A stretch of DNA of 64,000 nucleotides, from NCBI RefSeq assembly GCF_900104725.1, contig NZ_LT629758.1:1674001-1738000 (forward strand), read 5' to 3'. Positions 24,902 through 33,255 of this stretch are shown here, piece by piece. Under the pieces are notes generated by a model. That model did not search any database. It had not been told where the DNA came from and was given only the letters and a program-made list of their open reading frames with translations. A program made the translations under genes and the position numbers. The DNA is from Actinoplanes derwentensis (lineage in GTDB: Bacteria; Actinomycetota; Actinomycetes; Mycobacteriales; Micromonosporaceae). How positions within the stretch are numbered: position 1 is the stretch's first letter; every line of letters starts with the position of its first letter.

Positions 24902-25959
24902 ACGGATTGCCCTCCCTTGCGCGGCCACACGAGGCCGTCGGACAGTTTGCGGGCGGTACGGACCACCGAGCTGGCGTGCAACCGGGTGCCCGAGCCGGTG
25001 CCGTCGAGCGTGACGTCCACGTCGAAGGTGCCGGTGGGGTGTTCGGTGCGCACCAGCGAGCCGCCCGTTGTGTGCGCGACGGTTCCGGCGGTCCGGACGG
25101 CGGCGGCGACGGACACCGCTCCCAGCACACCGATCGCGGCGTGCACCCGGTGCGGGATGAAGGTGCGGGTGGTCACCGTGCCGCCGTGGCGGGGCGGCGA
25201 CACGATGCTGATCTTCGGGACGGTGGTGTCGCGGACGTCGCCGAGCCCCATCGCGGGACCGGCCGCACAGCGCACCGCCTCGACGGTGGCGCGCAGGCCG
25301 GTGTTCTCCTCCAGCTCCTCCGGCGACTCGGCACCGTCCAGGCCGAGATCCGCCGCGCGGACCACCACGACCGGCATACCGGCGTGCACGCAGGTGACTT
25401 CGATGTCGCCGAACCGGTCGACCAGCCGCCCGGTCGGGAAGACGCTCCCGGCGTCGCCCGGGAACCGGAGACCGATGGGGGCGGCCGGGAACGGGGTGCC
25501 GGCCATGACGGTGTCGCCGTCGTAACGCACCCGGCCGCCGGGCGTCTGCACCCGCGCCTCGGCGAAACGCACCGCCGGATTCAGGATGCGGATACGCACC
25601 GTCGTGAGGTCGCCGCCGGGGGAGACCAAGCCGCGTTCGACAGCGAACGGGCCCACCCCGGCCAGCAGGTTGCCGCAGGTCTGGGCGTCGGTGACCACCG
25701 CCCGGTCCGGCATGACCTGCAGGAACAGATAGTCCACGTCGGCCTGTGCGTCGGCTGACCGGCTGATCACGGCGATCTTGCTGGTCAGCGGATGGCCGCC
25801 GCCGATGCCGTCGATCTGCCGCTCGTCCGGTGAGCCCATGATGCGCAGCAGCAGGTCGTCGCGCTCGTGCGGGTTCGCGGGCAGGTCCGCGGCGAGGAAG
25901 TACGCGCCCTTCGAGCTGCCGCCGCGCATCTGCATGCAGGGGATGCCGTCGGTGTTCAC
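24898..25959 (-). CDS. galD: PrpF-family isomerase, probable 4-oxalomesaconate tautomerase (GalD-like)
   Basis: 353 residues. CMQMRGGSSKGAYFLAADLP with GSPDERQIDGIGGGHPLTSK is the start of PrpF/GalD proteins (diaminopimelate-epimerase fold), and QTCGNLLAGVGPFAVERGLV with HTTGGSLV continues it. In this operon the GalD role fits: interconverting keto and enol forms of 4-oxalomesaconate before hydration. PrpF in methylcitrate cleavage is the alternative, but no acnD or prpC is near. The 4-bp overlaps on both sides imply coupled translation. Confidence 0.82.
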   Translation of the reverse strand: MNTDGIPCMQMRGGSSKGAYFLAADLPANPHERDDLLLRIMGSPDERQIDGIGGGHPLTSKIAVISRSADAQADVDYLFLQVMPDRAVVTDAQTCGNLLAGVGPFAVERGLVSPGGDLTTVRIRILNPAVRFAEARVQTPGGRVRYDGDTVMAGTPFPAAPIGLRFPGDAGSVFPTGRLVDRFGDIEVTCVHAGMPVVVVRAADLGLDGAESPEELEENTGLRATVEAVRCAAGPAMGLGDVRDTTVPKISIVSPPRHGGTVTTRTFIPHRVHAAIGVLGAVSVAAAVRTAGTVAHTTGGSLVRTEHPTGTFDVDVTLDGTGSGTRLHASSVVRTARKLSDGLVWPRKGGQSV

Positions 25960-26648
25960 GAGGGGAGCCGGTCGACGTACTGAACGCCGAGCGCCGCCAG
26001 CAGCGGGCGAAGTTGGTACAGGTCGACGCCGAGCGTGCCCGCGGCCAGCTTGGCGCGTTTGCCCGTCTCGGCGGCGAGTCGGGTCGCGGCGGCGGCGGCG
26101 ACCTCCGCCCCGCTGGTGGCGGGCACCGCCAGCACACCGTCGTCGTCGGCGACGACGATGTCACCGGGCCGGATGATCTGGCCGTCGGCGACCACCGGGA
26201 CGTTCACCGAGCCGGGGCTGGCCTTCACCGTGCCCTGGGCGTGGACGGCCCGGGACCAGACCGGGAAGCCCATCTTGCGCAGGGTGGCGATGTCGCGCAC
26301 TCCGGCGTCGATGACCAGGCCGAGCACGCCCCGGGCGCGCAGCGAGGTCGCCAGCAGATCGCCGAACATACCGTCGGTCGACGGCGACGTGGTGGTGACG
26401 ACCAGGACGTCACCGGCCCGGCACACCTCGACCGCCGCGTGGATCATCAGGTTGTCGCCGGGCGGGCAGGACACGGTGATCGCCGAACCGGCGATCACCG
26501 TCCCGCTCTGACGGGCCTGAATGGCCGGACCGAGCAGCCCGGTACGGCCGGCGGCCTCGTGGACGGTGGCGACACCGGCGTCCCGCAGGACGGCCACGGT
26601 GTCCGGCGCGGCACGGTCGACGTGGCGTACGACGTAGTGCGATGCCAT
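25956..26648 (-). CDS. ligK: 4-carboxy-4-hydroxy-2-oxoadipate aldolase (RraA-like family)
   Basis: 230 residues. GVATVHEAAGRTGLLGPAI, VSCPPGDNLMIHAAV, GDLLATSLRARGVLGLVIDAGVRD and PVVADGQIIRPGDIVVADDDGV are the signatures of the RraA-like class II aldolases LigK and HMG aldolase; the GxxxDxxxxxxRD block carries the substrate and metal ligands. The product cleaves the hydrated intermediate to pyruvate and oxaloacetate. It is the first gene of the operon, and GGAG lies upstream of the ATG. Some RraA proteins instead inhibit RNase E, but the context argues for the aldolase. Confidence 0.85.
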   Translation of the reverse strand: MASHYVVRHVDRAAPDTVAVLRDAGVATVHEAAGRTGLLGPAIQARQSGTVIAGSAITVSCPPGDNLMIHAAVEVCRAGDVLVVTTTSPSTDGMFGDLLATSLRARGVLGLVIDAGVRDIATLRKMGFPVWSRAVHAQGTVKASPGSVNVPVVADGQIIRPGDIVVADDDGVLAVPATSGAEVAAAAATRLAAETGKRAKLAAGTLGVDLYQLRPLLAALGVQYVDRLPS

Positions 26649-26691
26649 CGGTCAGCTCCGATCCGAAAGGGGTGCCGACCACTCTGTCAGC

Positions 26692-26722
26692 GGTATACCG
26701 TCCCGATCAATATCGTGAGCAA
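26692..26722 (-). promoter_or_regulatory. Possible promoter of the meta-cleavage operon
   Basis: Minus-strand TTGCTC (26722-26717), a 19-bp spacer and TATACC (26697-26692) precede the aldolase start at 26648. The spacer is longer than ideal. The GntR-type palindrome lies just upstream. Confidence 0.4.
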
Positions 26723-26735
26723 GATTGTCTTCCGG

Positions 26736-26747
26736 ATTGTTGACAAT
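26736..26747. promoter_or_regulatory. Candidate GntR/FadR-type operator
   Basis: ATTGT-TG-ACAAT is a perfect inverted repeat and contains TTGT-N2-ACAA, the form typical of FCD-type GntR sites. It lies between the regulator's stop codon and the first catabolic gene. A further GATTGT half-site is at 26723-26728. Confidence 0.55.
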
Positions 26748-26754
26748 TTGTGGG

Positions 26755-27411
26755 TCAGGCGATGTAGGCCAGGCCCTTGAGCGTTTCGATCACGCTGGCG
26801 ATGTGGTCGCGCATCGCGGTCTCGGCGGTCCGGGGATCCCGGTCGCGGATGGCGGCGATGATGCGTTCGTGCTGGGGGAGTGACGTCTGCGGCCGGCCGG
26901 GGACCATCGACAGCATGTACTGATGGCGGACCAGTTGGCCGCGGAGTGTCTCGACGATGCGGTCGGCGGTGCCGTGGCCGGCGATCACCCGGATCAGGGC
27001 GTGCAGGCGCTGGTTGAGGTCGCTGTAACGGCGGTGCTCACCGGCTTCGACGGCGTGGCGCATCAGAGTGCCGATCTCGTCGAGTTCGACGACCTGGGCG
27101 TCGGTCACCCGCTCGGCGGCCCGGCCCGCGATCAGGCCTTCGACGACCAGGCGGACCTCGGTGATCTCCACCGCCTCGGCCATCGAGACTTTGCGGACCT
27201 GGGCGCCGCGGTTGCGGTGAACCTCGATCAGGCCTTCGGCGGCTAGGTCCTGGAGGGCGGCGCGCACGCCGAAACGGCCGGTCGCCAGCCGCTGGCAGAG
27301 CTGGGCCTCGACGAGTCGTTCACCGGGCAGGTATTCGCCGGACAGGATGGCCTCGCGCAGAGTGTCGCGGACCAGGGCGGCGTTCGCGGGGCGGCGTTCG
27401 TCGTCAGGCAT
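26755..27411 (-). CDS. GntR family regulator (FCD/FadR subfamily)
   Basis: 218 residues. The winged helix shows LREAILSGEYLPGERLVEAQLCQRL and the recognition helix region GRFGVRAALQDLAAEGLIEV; the all-helical FCD domain follows, with DLNQRLHALIRVIAGH giving the metal/ligand positions. FCD regulators answer to small carboxylates, which suits control of the ring-cleavage operon directly downstream. The ATG at 27411 has GGGAG five bases before it. It lies only 29 bp after the Wzy gene on the same strand and without a strong terminator, so read-through from the polysaccharide operon is possible. Confidence 0.85.
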   Translation of the reverse strand: MPDDERRPANAALVRDTLREAILSGEYLPGERLVEAQLCQRLATGRFGVRAALQDLAAEGLIEVHRNRGAQVRKVSMAEAVEITEVRLVVEGLIAGRAAERVTDAQVVELDEIGTLMRHAVEAGEHRRYSDLNQRLHALIRVIAGHGTADRIVETLRGQLVRHQYMLSMVPGRPQTSLPQHERIIAAIRDRDPRTAETAMRDHIASVIETLKGLAYIA

Positions 27412-27440
27412 GGGTGCTCCCGAGGTGGTTGAACCCGCAA

Positions 27441-28631
27441 TCATGCCGGAAGCGGTCGGCCACCGGAGATGCCGACCGGGCGGGAGCGGACAGCGGCCAG
27501 GACCAGCAGGATCCACATCAGGCGGGCGTCGAAGTAGTCGCCGGAGAACAGGCAGGTGGCGCCGATGAAGATGCCGCCGTACGCCGCCGTTCGGGCCGCC
27601 AGGCCACGTTCGGTGCGCGGGGCCCGGATGTAGGCGTGCCACAGCATGAACCAGGCCAGGCCCAGAAGGGTCAAACCGACGAAACCGCCTTCGGCCGCCA
27701 CCGACAGCGGCAGGTTGTGGACGTAACGTTCGCCTTCGCCCAGGTCGGCGATGGCGTGGAAGCCGTTGAGGCCGGTGCCGATCAGTGGGTGCTGCCAGAA
27801 CAGGCGCAGCGCCCACGCGAACAGCACGTCCCGGTCGGAGGTGTAACCCTGGCCGACGGTTGCCTCGACGAAACGGGACTGGACGAAATCGGCGATCGTC
27901 GGGCCGGCCGTCACGGCCAGGAACACCGACAGCACCAGCAGCAGGCCGGCCGGGCGAGCCAGCCGGTTCCAGCGCGGGCGGGGGCGGACGGCCAGCAGCG
28001 CCACCCCGATGGTGACGGCCAGTGCGACCATGCCGCCGCGCGATCCGGAGGCGATGGCACCGAACAGGAACCCGGGGATCGGCACCAGCCAGCGCAGCCG
28101 GTCGCCGGAACGCAGGTACAGGTAGATGCTGGTGATGACACCGAGGATCATCACTCGTACGAACACGTTGGGGCCGCCGCCCAGCGCCGCCCACCGCCCA
28201 CCCGGCGCATGCCCGCGTCCCGTGCTGGCCGCCAGGAGGTAGACCCAGGCGGCGGCGTGGAAACAGCACAGGGTGACATGGGTGACGTGGTCGCGGTCCC
28301 ACCGGGCCATCGCGGCGTAGACACCGACCAGGAACGCGGTGGCGGCGATGTCACCGGACATCGGGCCGGTGACCGCGTGCGACGGCGCCCACGTGACCGA
28401 GAGCAGCTGGTAACCGAACAGGCCCAGGATCGGCAGGACGCAGTAGGTGCCGGCGGCGGATCGCGGGCCCAGCCGGTGCGACTCCAGCATCAGACAGAGC
28501 AGCAGGACCAGGTAGAGCGGCACCCGGACGTCGTTGAGGATCGGCACGTCGAGGCCGATCCGGGTCAGGGTGAAACGGCCGGCCAGGGCGGCGACGAACG
28601 CCAGGATCACCACCAGGCCGGGCCGGTTCAT
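27441..28631 (-). CDS. O-antigen ligase/polymerase-like membrane protein (Wzy type)
   Basis: 396 residues with about ten hydrophobic helices. The large loop DFVQSRFVEATVGQGYTSDRDVLFAWALRLFWQHPLIGTGLNGF is the Wzy_C-type region of O-antigen ligases and polymerases. It would polymerise lipid-linked repeat units on the outer face of the membrane. The start (MNRPGLVV) overlaps the flippase stop by 4 bp; it is the last gene of the polysaccharide operon. Confidence 0.8.
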   Translation of the reverse strand: MNRPGLVVILAFVAALAGRFTLTRIGLDVPILNDVRVPLYLVLLLCLMLESHRLGPRSAAGTYCVLPILGLFGYQLLSVTWAPSHAVTGPMSGDIAATAFLVGVYAAMARWDRDHVTHVTLCCFHAAAWVYLLAASTGRGHAPGGRWAALGGGPNVFVRVMILGVITSIYLYLRSGDRLRWLVPIPGFLFGAIASGSRGGMVALAVTIGVALLAVRPRPRWNRLARPAGLLLVLSVFLAVTAGPTIADFVQSRFVEATVGQGYTSDRDVLFAWALRLFWQHPLIGTGLNGFHAIADLGEGERYVHNLPLSVAAEGGFVGLTLLGLAWFMLWHAYIRAPRTERGLAARTAAYGGIFIGATCLFSGDYFDARLMWILLVLAAVRSRPVGISGGRPLPA

Positions 28632-29887
28632 TCGGCCAGGGCACGTTCGACCAGGGCCACCGACCAGATGCCGAGCAGTGTCGCGGCGGCGGCCATCGCG
28701 ACCAGTGCGGCGTACGGCGGGGCCAGCACGAGCATCGCGGCGTGCGTGAGTACCACCTGCAGGCCGAGGCAGCCGAGCAGCAGCCGGTTCAGGCGTGGTG
28801 GTTCGGGCAGGGCGTCCAGCACGGGCCGGGCGGCGTAGAACATGGCCAGCGGGACGGCGGCGAAGATGCCGACGTGCAGGACACCGACGGCGGCATCGAA
28901 CTCGGGGCCGAGGAAACCGCGGATCAGGTACGGGGCGGCCAGTGCGATCGTGACGGCGGCGATCGCGGCCAGGGCTCCGGCCAGCACCGGTAGCGAGGTG
29001 AGGGTCCGCAGCGTGTGGCCGTCCTGACCGGACCGGTGGAACATCCGGCTCAGCCGGGGTAGCAGCACTGGCGACAGGGTGCCGAACAGCGAGCAGATCA
29101 GGGTGGTGGCGGAGGTGACGAAACCGACGTAACCCGCCTCGCCGCCGCCGGGCAGGGCCGCCGCGACCACGAGCGTCGGGTAGGTGAACAGAGCAGGCAG
29201 GGCCATGTCCGCGGGCAGGCGCTTGACCCCGTACCCCAGCAGGGTTTTGAGGTCCGGCTCGGGTTTGCCGGGGTGTGGGGCCGGGCGGCGGCGGACCGTG
29301 ACCATGCCGGCCACCGCGACCACCGCCGCGCCCGCCCCTTGCAGGATCAGGAAACTCTCGATGCCGCCGGTGATCTGGATGGCGGCGAGCGGCACCAGCC
29401 CGAGCCCAGCACCGGCGACGACGTTGGCGTGCACGATCTGGTGGGTGCCGCGCAGCGCCGCGATCGTCACCGTGCACAGGCAGGTGCCGGTGAGCAGCAC
29501 CAAGGTGGCGGCGACCGACGAGGCGCCGCCGGGCAGGCCGAGGAACCGGTCGGCCCACGGCGCGAGGGCGAGCCCGGCCAGCACGAAGACGGTCGCGACC
29601 GCGGCCTGGACGGCGAACGCGCCGCGGGCCAGGCGTTCGGTGCCGGTGTGGGTGCGCGGCAGGTAGCGTTGCAGACCCTGGCTCATCCCGACGGTGAACA
29701 GGGGCTGAAAGGTGCTGACCACACCGCGGGCGATCTGGTAATAGGCGAAACCGCCGACCCCGCCGACGGCCGCCACCAGGTGGAACAGGAACAACCCGGC
29801 CCCGAGGACGAACCACTGCACCAGGGTCGTGGCGACGTAGTCGTGGGCCAGCGACCGGAGCACACGCCGCCGGTCAGCGCCGAACAT
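28628..29887 (-). CDS. Polysaccharide flippase (MATE/Wzx-like)
   Basis: 419 residues with 12 or so transmembrane helices; GGFAYYQIARGVVSTFQPLF, GMSQGLQRYLPR and PVLLPRLSRMFHRSGQDG fit the oligosaccharide flippase family. It would move lipid-linked repeat units across the membrane for Wzy. It overlaps the GNAT-transferase gene by 14 bp and the Wzy gene by 4 bp. Confidence 0.8.
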   Translation of the reverse strand: MFGADRRRVLRSLAHDYVATTLVQWFVLGAGLFLFHLVAAVGGVGGFAYYQIARGVVSTFQPLFTVGMSQGLQRYLPRTHTGTERLARGAFAVQAAVATVFVLAGLALAPWADRFLGLPGGASSVAATLVLLTGTCLCTVTIAALRGTHQIVHANVVAGAGLGLVPLAAIQITGGIESFLILQGAGAAVVAVAGMVTVRRRPAPHPGKPEPDLKTLLGYGVKRLPADMALPALFTYPTLVVAAALPGGGEAGYVGFVTSATTLICSLFGTLSPVLLPRLSRMFHRSGQDGHTLRTLTSLPVLAGALAAIAAVTIALAAPYLIRGFLGPEFDAAVGVLHVGIFAAVPLAMFYAARPVLDALPEPPRLNRLLLGCLGLQVVLTHAAMLVLAPPYAALVAMAAAATLLGIWSVALVERALAE

Positions 29888-31202
29888 GCGCCAGATCGAG
29901 CGGTACCGCCCGCTGGAGCATCTCGCCGGTCCGCCGGTAACCCAGCAGCGTGAGCGCGGTCAGCACCAGGATCCGCAGGTCGGTGCCGAATCCGCGATGC
30001 TCCACGTAGGCCAGGCCCAGTGCGATCTTGCCAGGGCGGATCAACTGGTCGTACGCCCGGTCGACGTCCTCGTGCCCGGCCAGGATCGTGCCCTCGTCGT
30101 GGAAGACGATGGACGCCCAGTCGGTGACGCCGGGCCGCACGTCCAGCAGCCGCATCTCGTCCTCGGTGTACCGGCTCACGTCCGAGGCGACCTGGGGGCG
30201 TGGCCCGACCAGGCTCATGTCGCCGGTGAGCACGTTGACCATCTGCGGCAGCTCGTCCAGTTTCCACTTCCGCACGAATGCTCCGGTGCTGGTCAGGCGC
30301 GGGTCGTCGTCGGCGGTGGACGGGCCGCCGAGCAGTGACGCGTCGACGACCATGCTGCGGAACTTGAGCATGGCGAACGGTTTGCCGTACCGGCCGATCC
30401 GGGTGCCGTGGTACAGGATCGGGCCGCCGTCCTCGCGGCGGATCCGCCACGCCACCGCGACGGCGATCGGGGTCGCGGCGAACAGCACACCCGCCGAGAC
30501 CGTGATGTCCAGAGCCCGTTTGGCGATCTCGTAACGGCCGGTGGCCTTCTTCTCCCGGGCCGGGGTCCTCGGTGGCGGGGCCGAGGACGACAGCCGGTGG
30601 ACGTAGATCCGGGAGGCGGTGCCGCGGTGGACCTCGGTGCGGCCGGCCAGGACGGCACCGGACTTCTCGTAGAAGCCGATCGCCCGGACCTGGCGTTCGC
30701 CGGCGACGACTTTCACGGAATCGACGTTCTGCCCGGCGAACCAGTCCATCAGGTGCTCGAACAGCCGGGCCGCCACACCCCGCCCGCGCAGCGACGGCAC
30801 CACCACGAAGTTGACGATCTCCGCCGCCGGCAGGCCGGGGTCCGCCGACGACGGGTAGGCGAACGTCTCCAACAGCCGGAACACTCGGGCCGGGCGCAGC
30901 AGCCGGGGCAGCACCAGCGGCACCGCGACCGGCCAGGCCTGCCGCACGAACTCGCGGAACAACGCCGAGGTGTCCACCGAACCGGCGATGTAGCCGAGGG
31001 GCTCGCCGGACGGCACCGATTCGGCCAGGAACAGCACCGCGTGCGGGCTGCCGGCCAGATGCCGGTACAGCATCCGCAGCACCGGTTCGCCGAGTGACGA
31101 CAGGAAACCGTTCGGCACCTCGTCGACGTGCATCCGGGCGACCGCGCTGATCTGGGCGTGACTGAACGGTCCGGACACGATCCGGAACTGCTCCTCAGAC
31201 AT
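29874..31202 (-). CDS. Fused GNAT acetyltransferase and bacterial sugar transferase (phosphoglycosyltransferase)
   Basis: 442 residues. Residues 1-200 are a GNAT domain: EIVNFVVVPSLRGRGVAARLFEHLMDWF has the acetyl-CoA loop RxGxA, and AIGFYEKSGAVL the C-terminal element. After a linker of about 20 residues comes a bacterial sugar transferase domain: RALDITVSAG with the re-entrant membrane helix, MLKFRSM, WKLDELPQMVNVLTGDMSLVGPRPQV. The second half would load the first sugar-1-phosphate on undecaprenyl phosphate; the first half could acetylate an amino sugar made by the DegT enzymes. ATG 31202 is preferred; GTG 31208 is possible. The fusion is real in the sequence: no stop or frameshift lies between the halves. 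Confidence 0.88.
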   Translation of the reverse strand: MSEEQFRIVSGPFSHAQISAVARMHVDEVPNGFLSSLGEPVLRMLYRHLAGSPHAVLFLAESVPSGEPLGYIAGSVDTSALFREFVRQAWPVAVPLVLPRLLRPARVFRLLETFAYPSSADPGLPAAEIVNFVVVPSLRGRGVAARLFEHLMDWFAGQNVDSVKVVAGERQVRAIGFYEKSGAVLAGRTEVHRGTASRIYVHRLSSSAPPPRTPAREKKATGRYEIAKRALDITVSAGVLFAATPIAVAVAWRIRREDGGPILYHGTRIGRYGKPFAMLKFRSMVVDASLLGGPSTADDDPRLTSTGAFVRKWKLDELPQMVNVLTGDMSLVGPRPQVASDVSRYTEDEMRLLDVRPGVTDWASIVFHDEGTILAGHEDVDRAYDQLIRPGKIALGLAYVEHRGFGTDLRILVLTALTLLGYRRTGEMLQRAVPLDLAHVRR

Positions 31203-32241
31203 GAGCACCCACCGGCCGCAGGTCGGCGAGCAGGTCGGCGGCCCGGCCGATGCTGTCCCGCCGGGTCGCGGCGCGCACCGGCAAGGTGACCACGTGCTCG
31301 GCGGCCCACTCGGCGTTCGGGCAGGAACCGGGCGTGTAACCGGCGAGGGCCAGGTCGGGGCCGGACAGCGGGTGGACCGGGGTGGCGAACCAGCTCCCGA
31401 TCTCCAGGCCGGCGGCGCCCGCGGTCCGCAGTGCCTCGTCCTTGTCGGCGACGACCGCCGGGAAACGCAGCGGCATCCCGGGGACGATCCGGTGCATTTC
31501 GATCTCGTACGCGTCGGCCAGCTCCCGGCGCCGTTTCAGTTCGGTGTGCCCGGCCGCGATCCGGGCGGCCAGGCGGCGGCGGGTGCCGGTGCTCATCCGC
31601 CAGCCGTACTCCGGGCTGACCCGCGGATCCGGCGGGTACGAGCCGACGACCAGGCCCATTCCGGCCAGCCGCCGGTACAGCGCCCGCAGCCGCCACACCA
31701 TCCCGGCCCGGTCCGCCGCCCGGAAGGCCAGGTACTCGGCGTTCGTCATCAGCTCCCGCAGCCCCGGCGGTGCCGTGTAGCGGGCGTAGCCGTCCCGCAT
31801 CGCGGCCGCGAGTTCCGGATCGTGGACGACCGCGGTGCCGCCGAGCCCGGCGACCACCGGCTTGCCCCATTCGAACGAGTAGAAGGCGGCGGCACTGCGC
31901 GACGTGTCGATCAGTCCCGGTGTGACGTGCGCGCAGTCCTCGATGATCGGCACGTCCACGTCGATCTCCTCGACCGGCACCGGGATCCCGAAGGTGTGCT
32001 GCACGATCACCGCCCGGGTGCGGGACGTGACCGCCTCGGCGATCCTGTCCGGGTCGGGGCCGAACGAGTCCCGGTCGATGTCGGCGTAGACCGGCCGCAC
32101 CCCGAGACGCAGCAGCGGCTCCACCACGGCCGCGCAGGTGTAGGCCTGGAGGATCACCTCGTCACCGGGCCGCACCCGCAGCCCCTCCAGGATCGCGTGC
32201 AGGGCGACCCGGCCCCGATGGTAATGCAGAACCGTGCTCAT
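31195..32241 (-). CDS. DegT/DnrJ/EryC1-type PLP enzyme, copy 2
   Basis: 348 residues. GRVALHAILEGLRVRPGDEVILQAYTC, VIVQHTFGIP, IIEDCAHVTPGL and SFEWGKPVVAGLGG place it in the DegT family; the Lys in WGKPVV corresponds to the PLP Lys. Such enzymes aminate ketosugars or ketone groups on lipid-linked or nucleotide sugars. It diverges from copy 1 in this operon, so the two probably act on different substrates. It overlaps neighbours on both sides by 4-8 bp. Confidence 0.82.
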   Translation of the reverse strand: MSTVLHYHRGRVALHAILEGLRVRPGDEVILQAYTCAAVVEPLLRLGVRPVYADIDRDSFGPDPDRIAEAVTSRTRAVIVQHTFGIPVPVEEIDVDVPIIEDCAHVTPGLIDTSRSAAAFYSFEWGKPVVAGLGGTAVVHDPELAAAMRDGYARYTAPPGLRELMTNAEYLAFRAADRAGMVWRLRALYRRLAGMGLVVGSYPPDPRVSPEYGWRMSTGTRRRLAARIAAGHTELKRRRELADAYEIEMHRIVPGMPLRFPAVVADKDEALRTAGAAGLEIGSWFATPVHPLSGPDLALAGYTPGSCPNAEWAAEHVVTLPVRAATRRDSIGRAADLLADLRPVGAHV

Positions 32242-33245
32242 CGGACGCCTCCCCGTCGGTCCAGAACGGCCCGGATCGAGCCGATCCCGTAGATCACGTG
32301 CGTGGCCAGGAACACCGCCGGAAGCACCGTGGCCAGGGCCGGATCCTTCTGCCGGCGGGCCGACCGGACGGCGAACGTCAGCGCGGCCGAGCCGTAGGTG
32401 GCCAGGATTCCGCCGGTGACGCGGCGGGCGGTCCGGCTGACCGGCGACAGCGCGGCCCCGGCGGCCACGGTCAGGACGAAACCGGCCGGTACCACGTTGC
32501 GCCACGATCCGATCCAGCGTCCGACCAGACGGCTCGCCTGGAACGGCCAGTAACCGGCTTCGAACGTCCACGCGCAGAACTCCCGCAGATCGCTGCGCGC
32601 GTAGTACGTGCAGGTGATGTCCGGCAGCAGCAGGATCTGGCCACCGGCCGCCCGCAGCCGCTGGTTGAACTCCCGGTCCTGCGCGCGGGTCAGCTTCTCG
32701 TCGAACAGCCCGATCCGGTCGAACACCGCCCGCCGGTAGCAGCCACCGAACACCGTGTCGACCCACTGCGGTTCGCTCGCGCCGGTCCGGTACCGGGAGT
32801 TCCCGGCCCCGAAGACGCTGGTGGTGGACGCGGCGATGGCCCGGCCCAGCAGCGTCTCGTCACGGGCCCGGGACAGCCGGATCCCGCCGACGTTGTCCGC
32901 ACCGGGATTGTCCATCAGCCCGCGCACGCAGCGTTCCAGATAGTCCGCCGGGTACTCGGCGTGCACGTCGAGGCGGATGATCACGTCGCCGCGGGCCCGG
33001 CGGATGGCCCGGTTGAGCCCGGCCGGCTTGCTGTGGCCCGGATTGTCGACCAGGTGCACCCGATGGTCCCGGGTCGCGTAGCGGCGGACCACCTCACGGG
33101 TCCCGTCGTTGCTGTAGCCGTCGGCGAGCAGGATCTCCATCCGGTCCGCCGGGTACGTGTTGCCGAGCACCGAGTCGAGGAATCCGGCGATGAACCGGGC
33201 CTCGTTCCAGCACGGGATCACCACGCTGAGGAAGGGCATCTCCAT
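32238..33245 (-). CDS. Glycosyltransferase family 2, membrane-anchored
   Basis: 335 residues. FLSVVIPCWNEARFIAGFLDSV opens a GT-A fold, MEILLADGYSNDGT and IIRLDVHAEYPADYL carry the nucleotide-sugar and DxH(metal) region, VDTVFGGCYRRAVFDRIG and EKLTRAQDREFNQRL the acceptor and ED-type site. Two or three hydrophobic helices lie at the C-terminus (PAGFVLTVAAGAALSP onward). It adds a sugar to the lipid-linked unit on the cytoplasmic side. The overlap with the next gene is 4 bp. Confidence 0.88.
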   Translation of the reverse strand: MEMPFLSVVIPCWNEARFIAGFLDSVLGNTYPADRMEILLADGYSNDGTREVVRRYATRDHRVHLVDNPGHSKPAGLNRAIRRARGDVIIRLDVHAEYPADYLERCVRGLMDNPGADNVGGIRLSRARDETLLGRAIAASTTSVFGAGNSRYRTGASEPQWVDTVFGGCYRRAVFDRIGLFDEKLTRAQDREFNQRLRAAGGQILLLPDITCTYYARSDLREFCAWTFEAGYWPFQASRLVGRWIGSWRNVVPAGFVLTVAAGAALSPVSRTARRVTGGILATYGSAALTFAVRSARRQKDPALATVLPAVFLATHVIYGIGSIRAVLDRRGGVR

Positions 33246-33255
33246 GTCCGGCCCC

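Noticed and set aside
23936..25525. Plus-strand ORF of 529 codons opposite the meta-cleavage operon
   Set aside because: Antisense to three recognised enzymes and of shadow composition.
24902..26164. N-terminal extension of the dioxygenase frame to 755 residues
   Set aside because: The extension runs through the GalD and LigK genes in another frame and is Arg/Pro-rich; the true start with a VOC domain is 24901.
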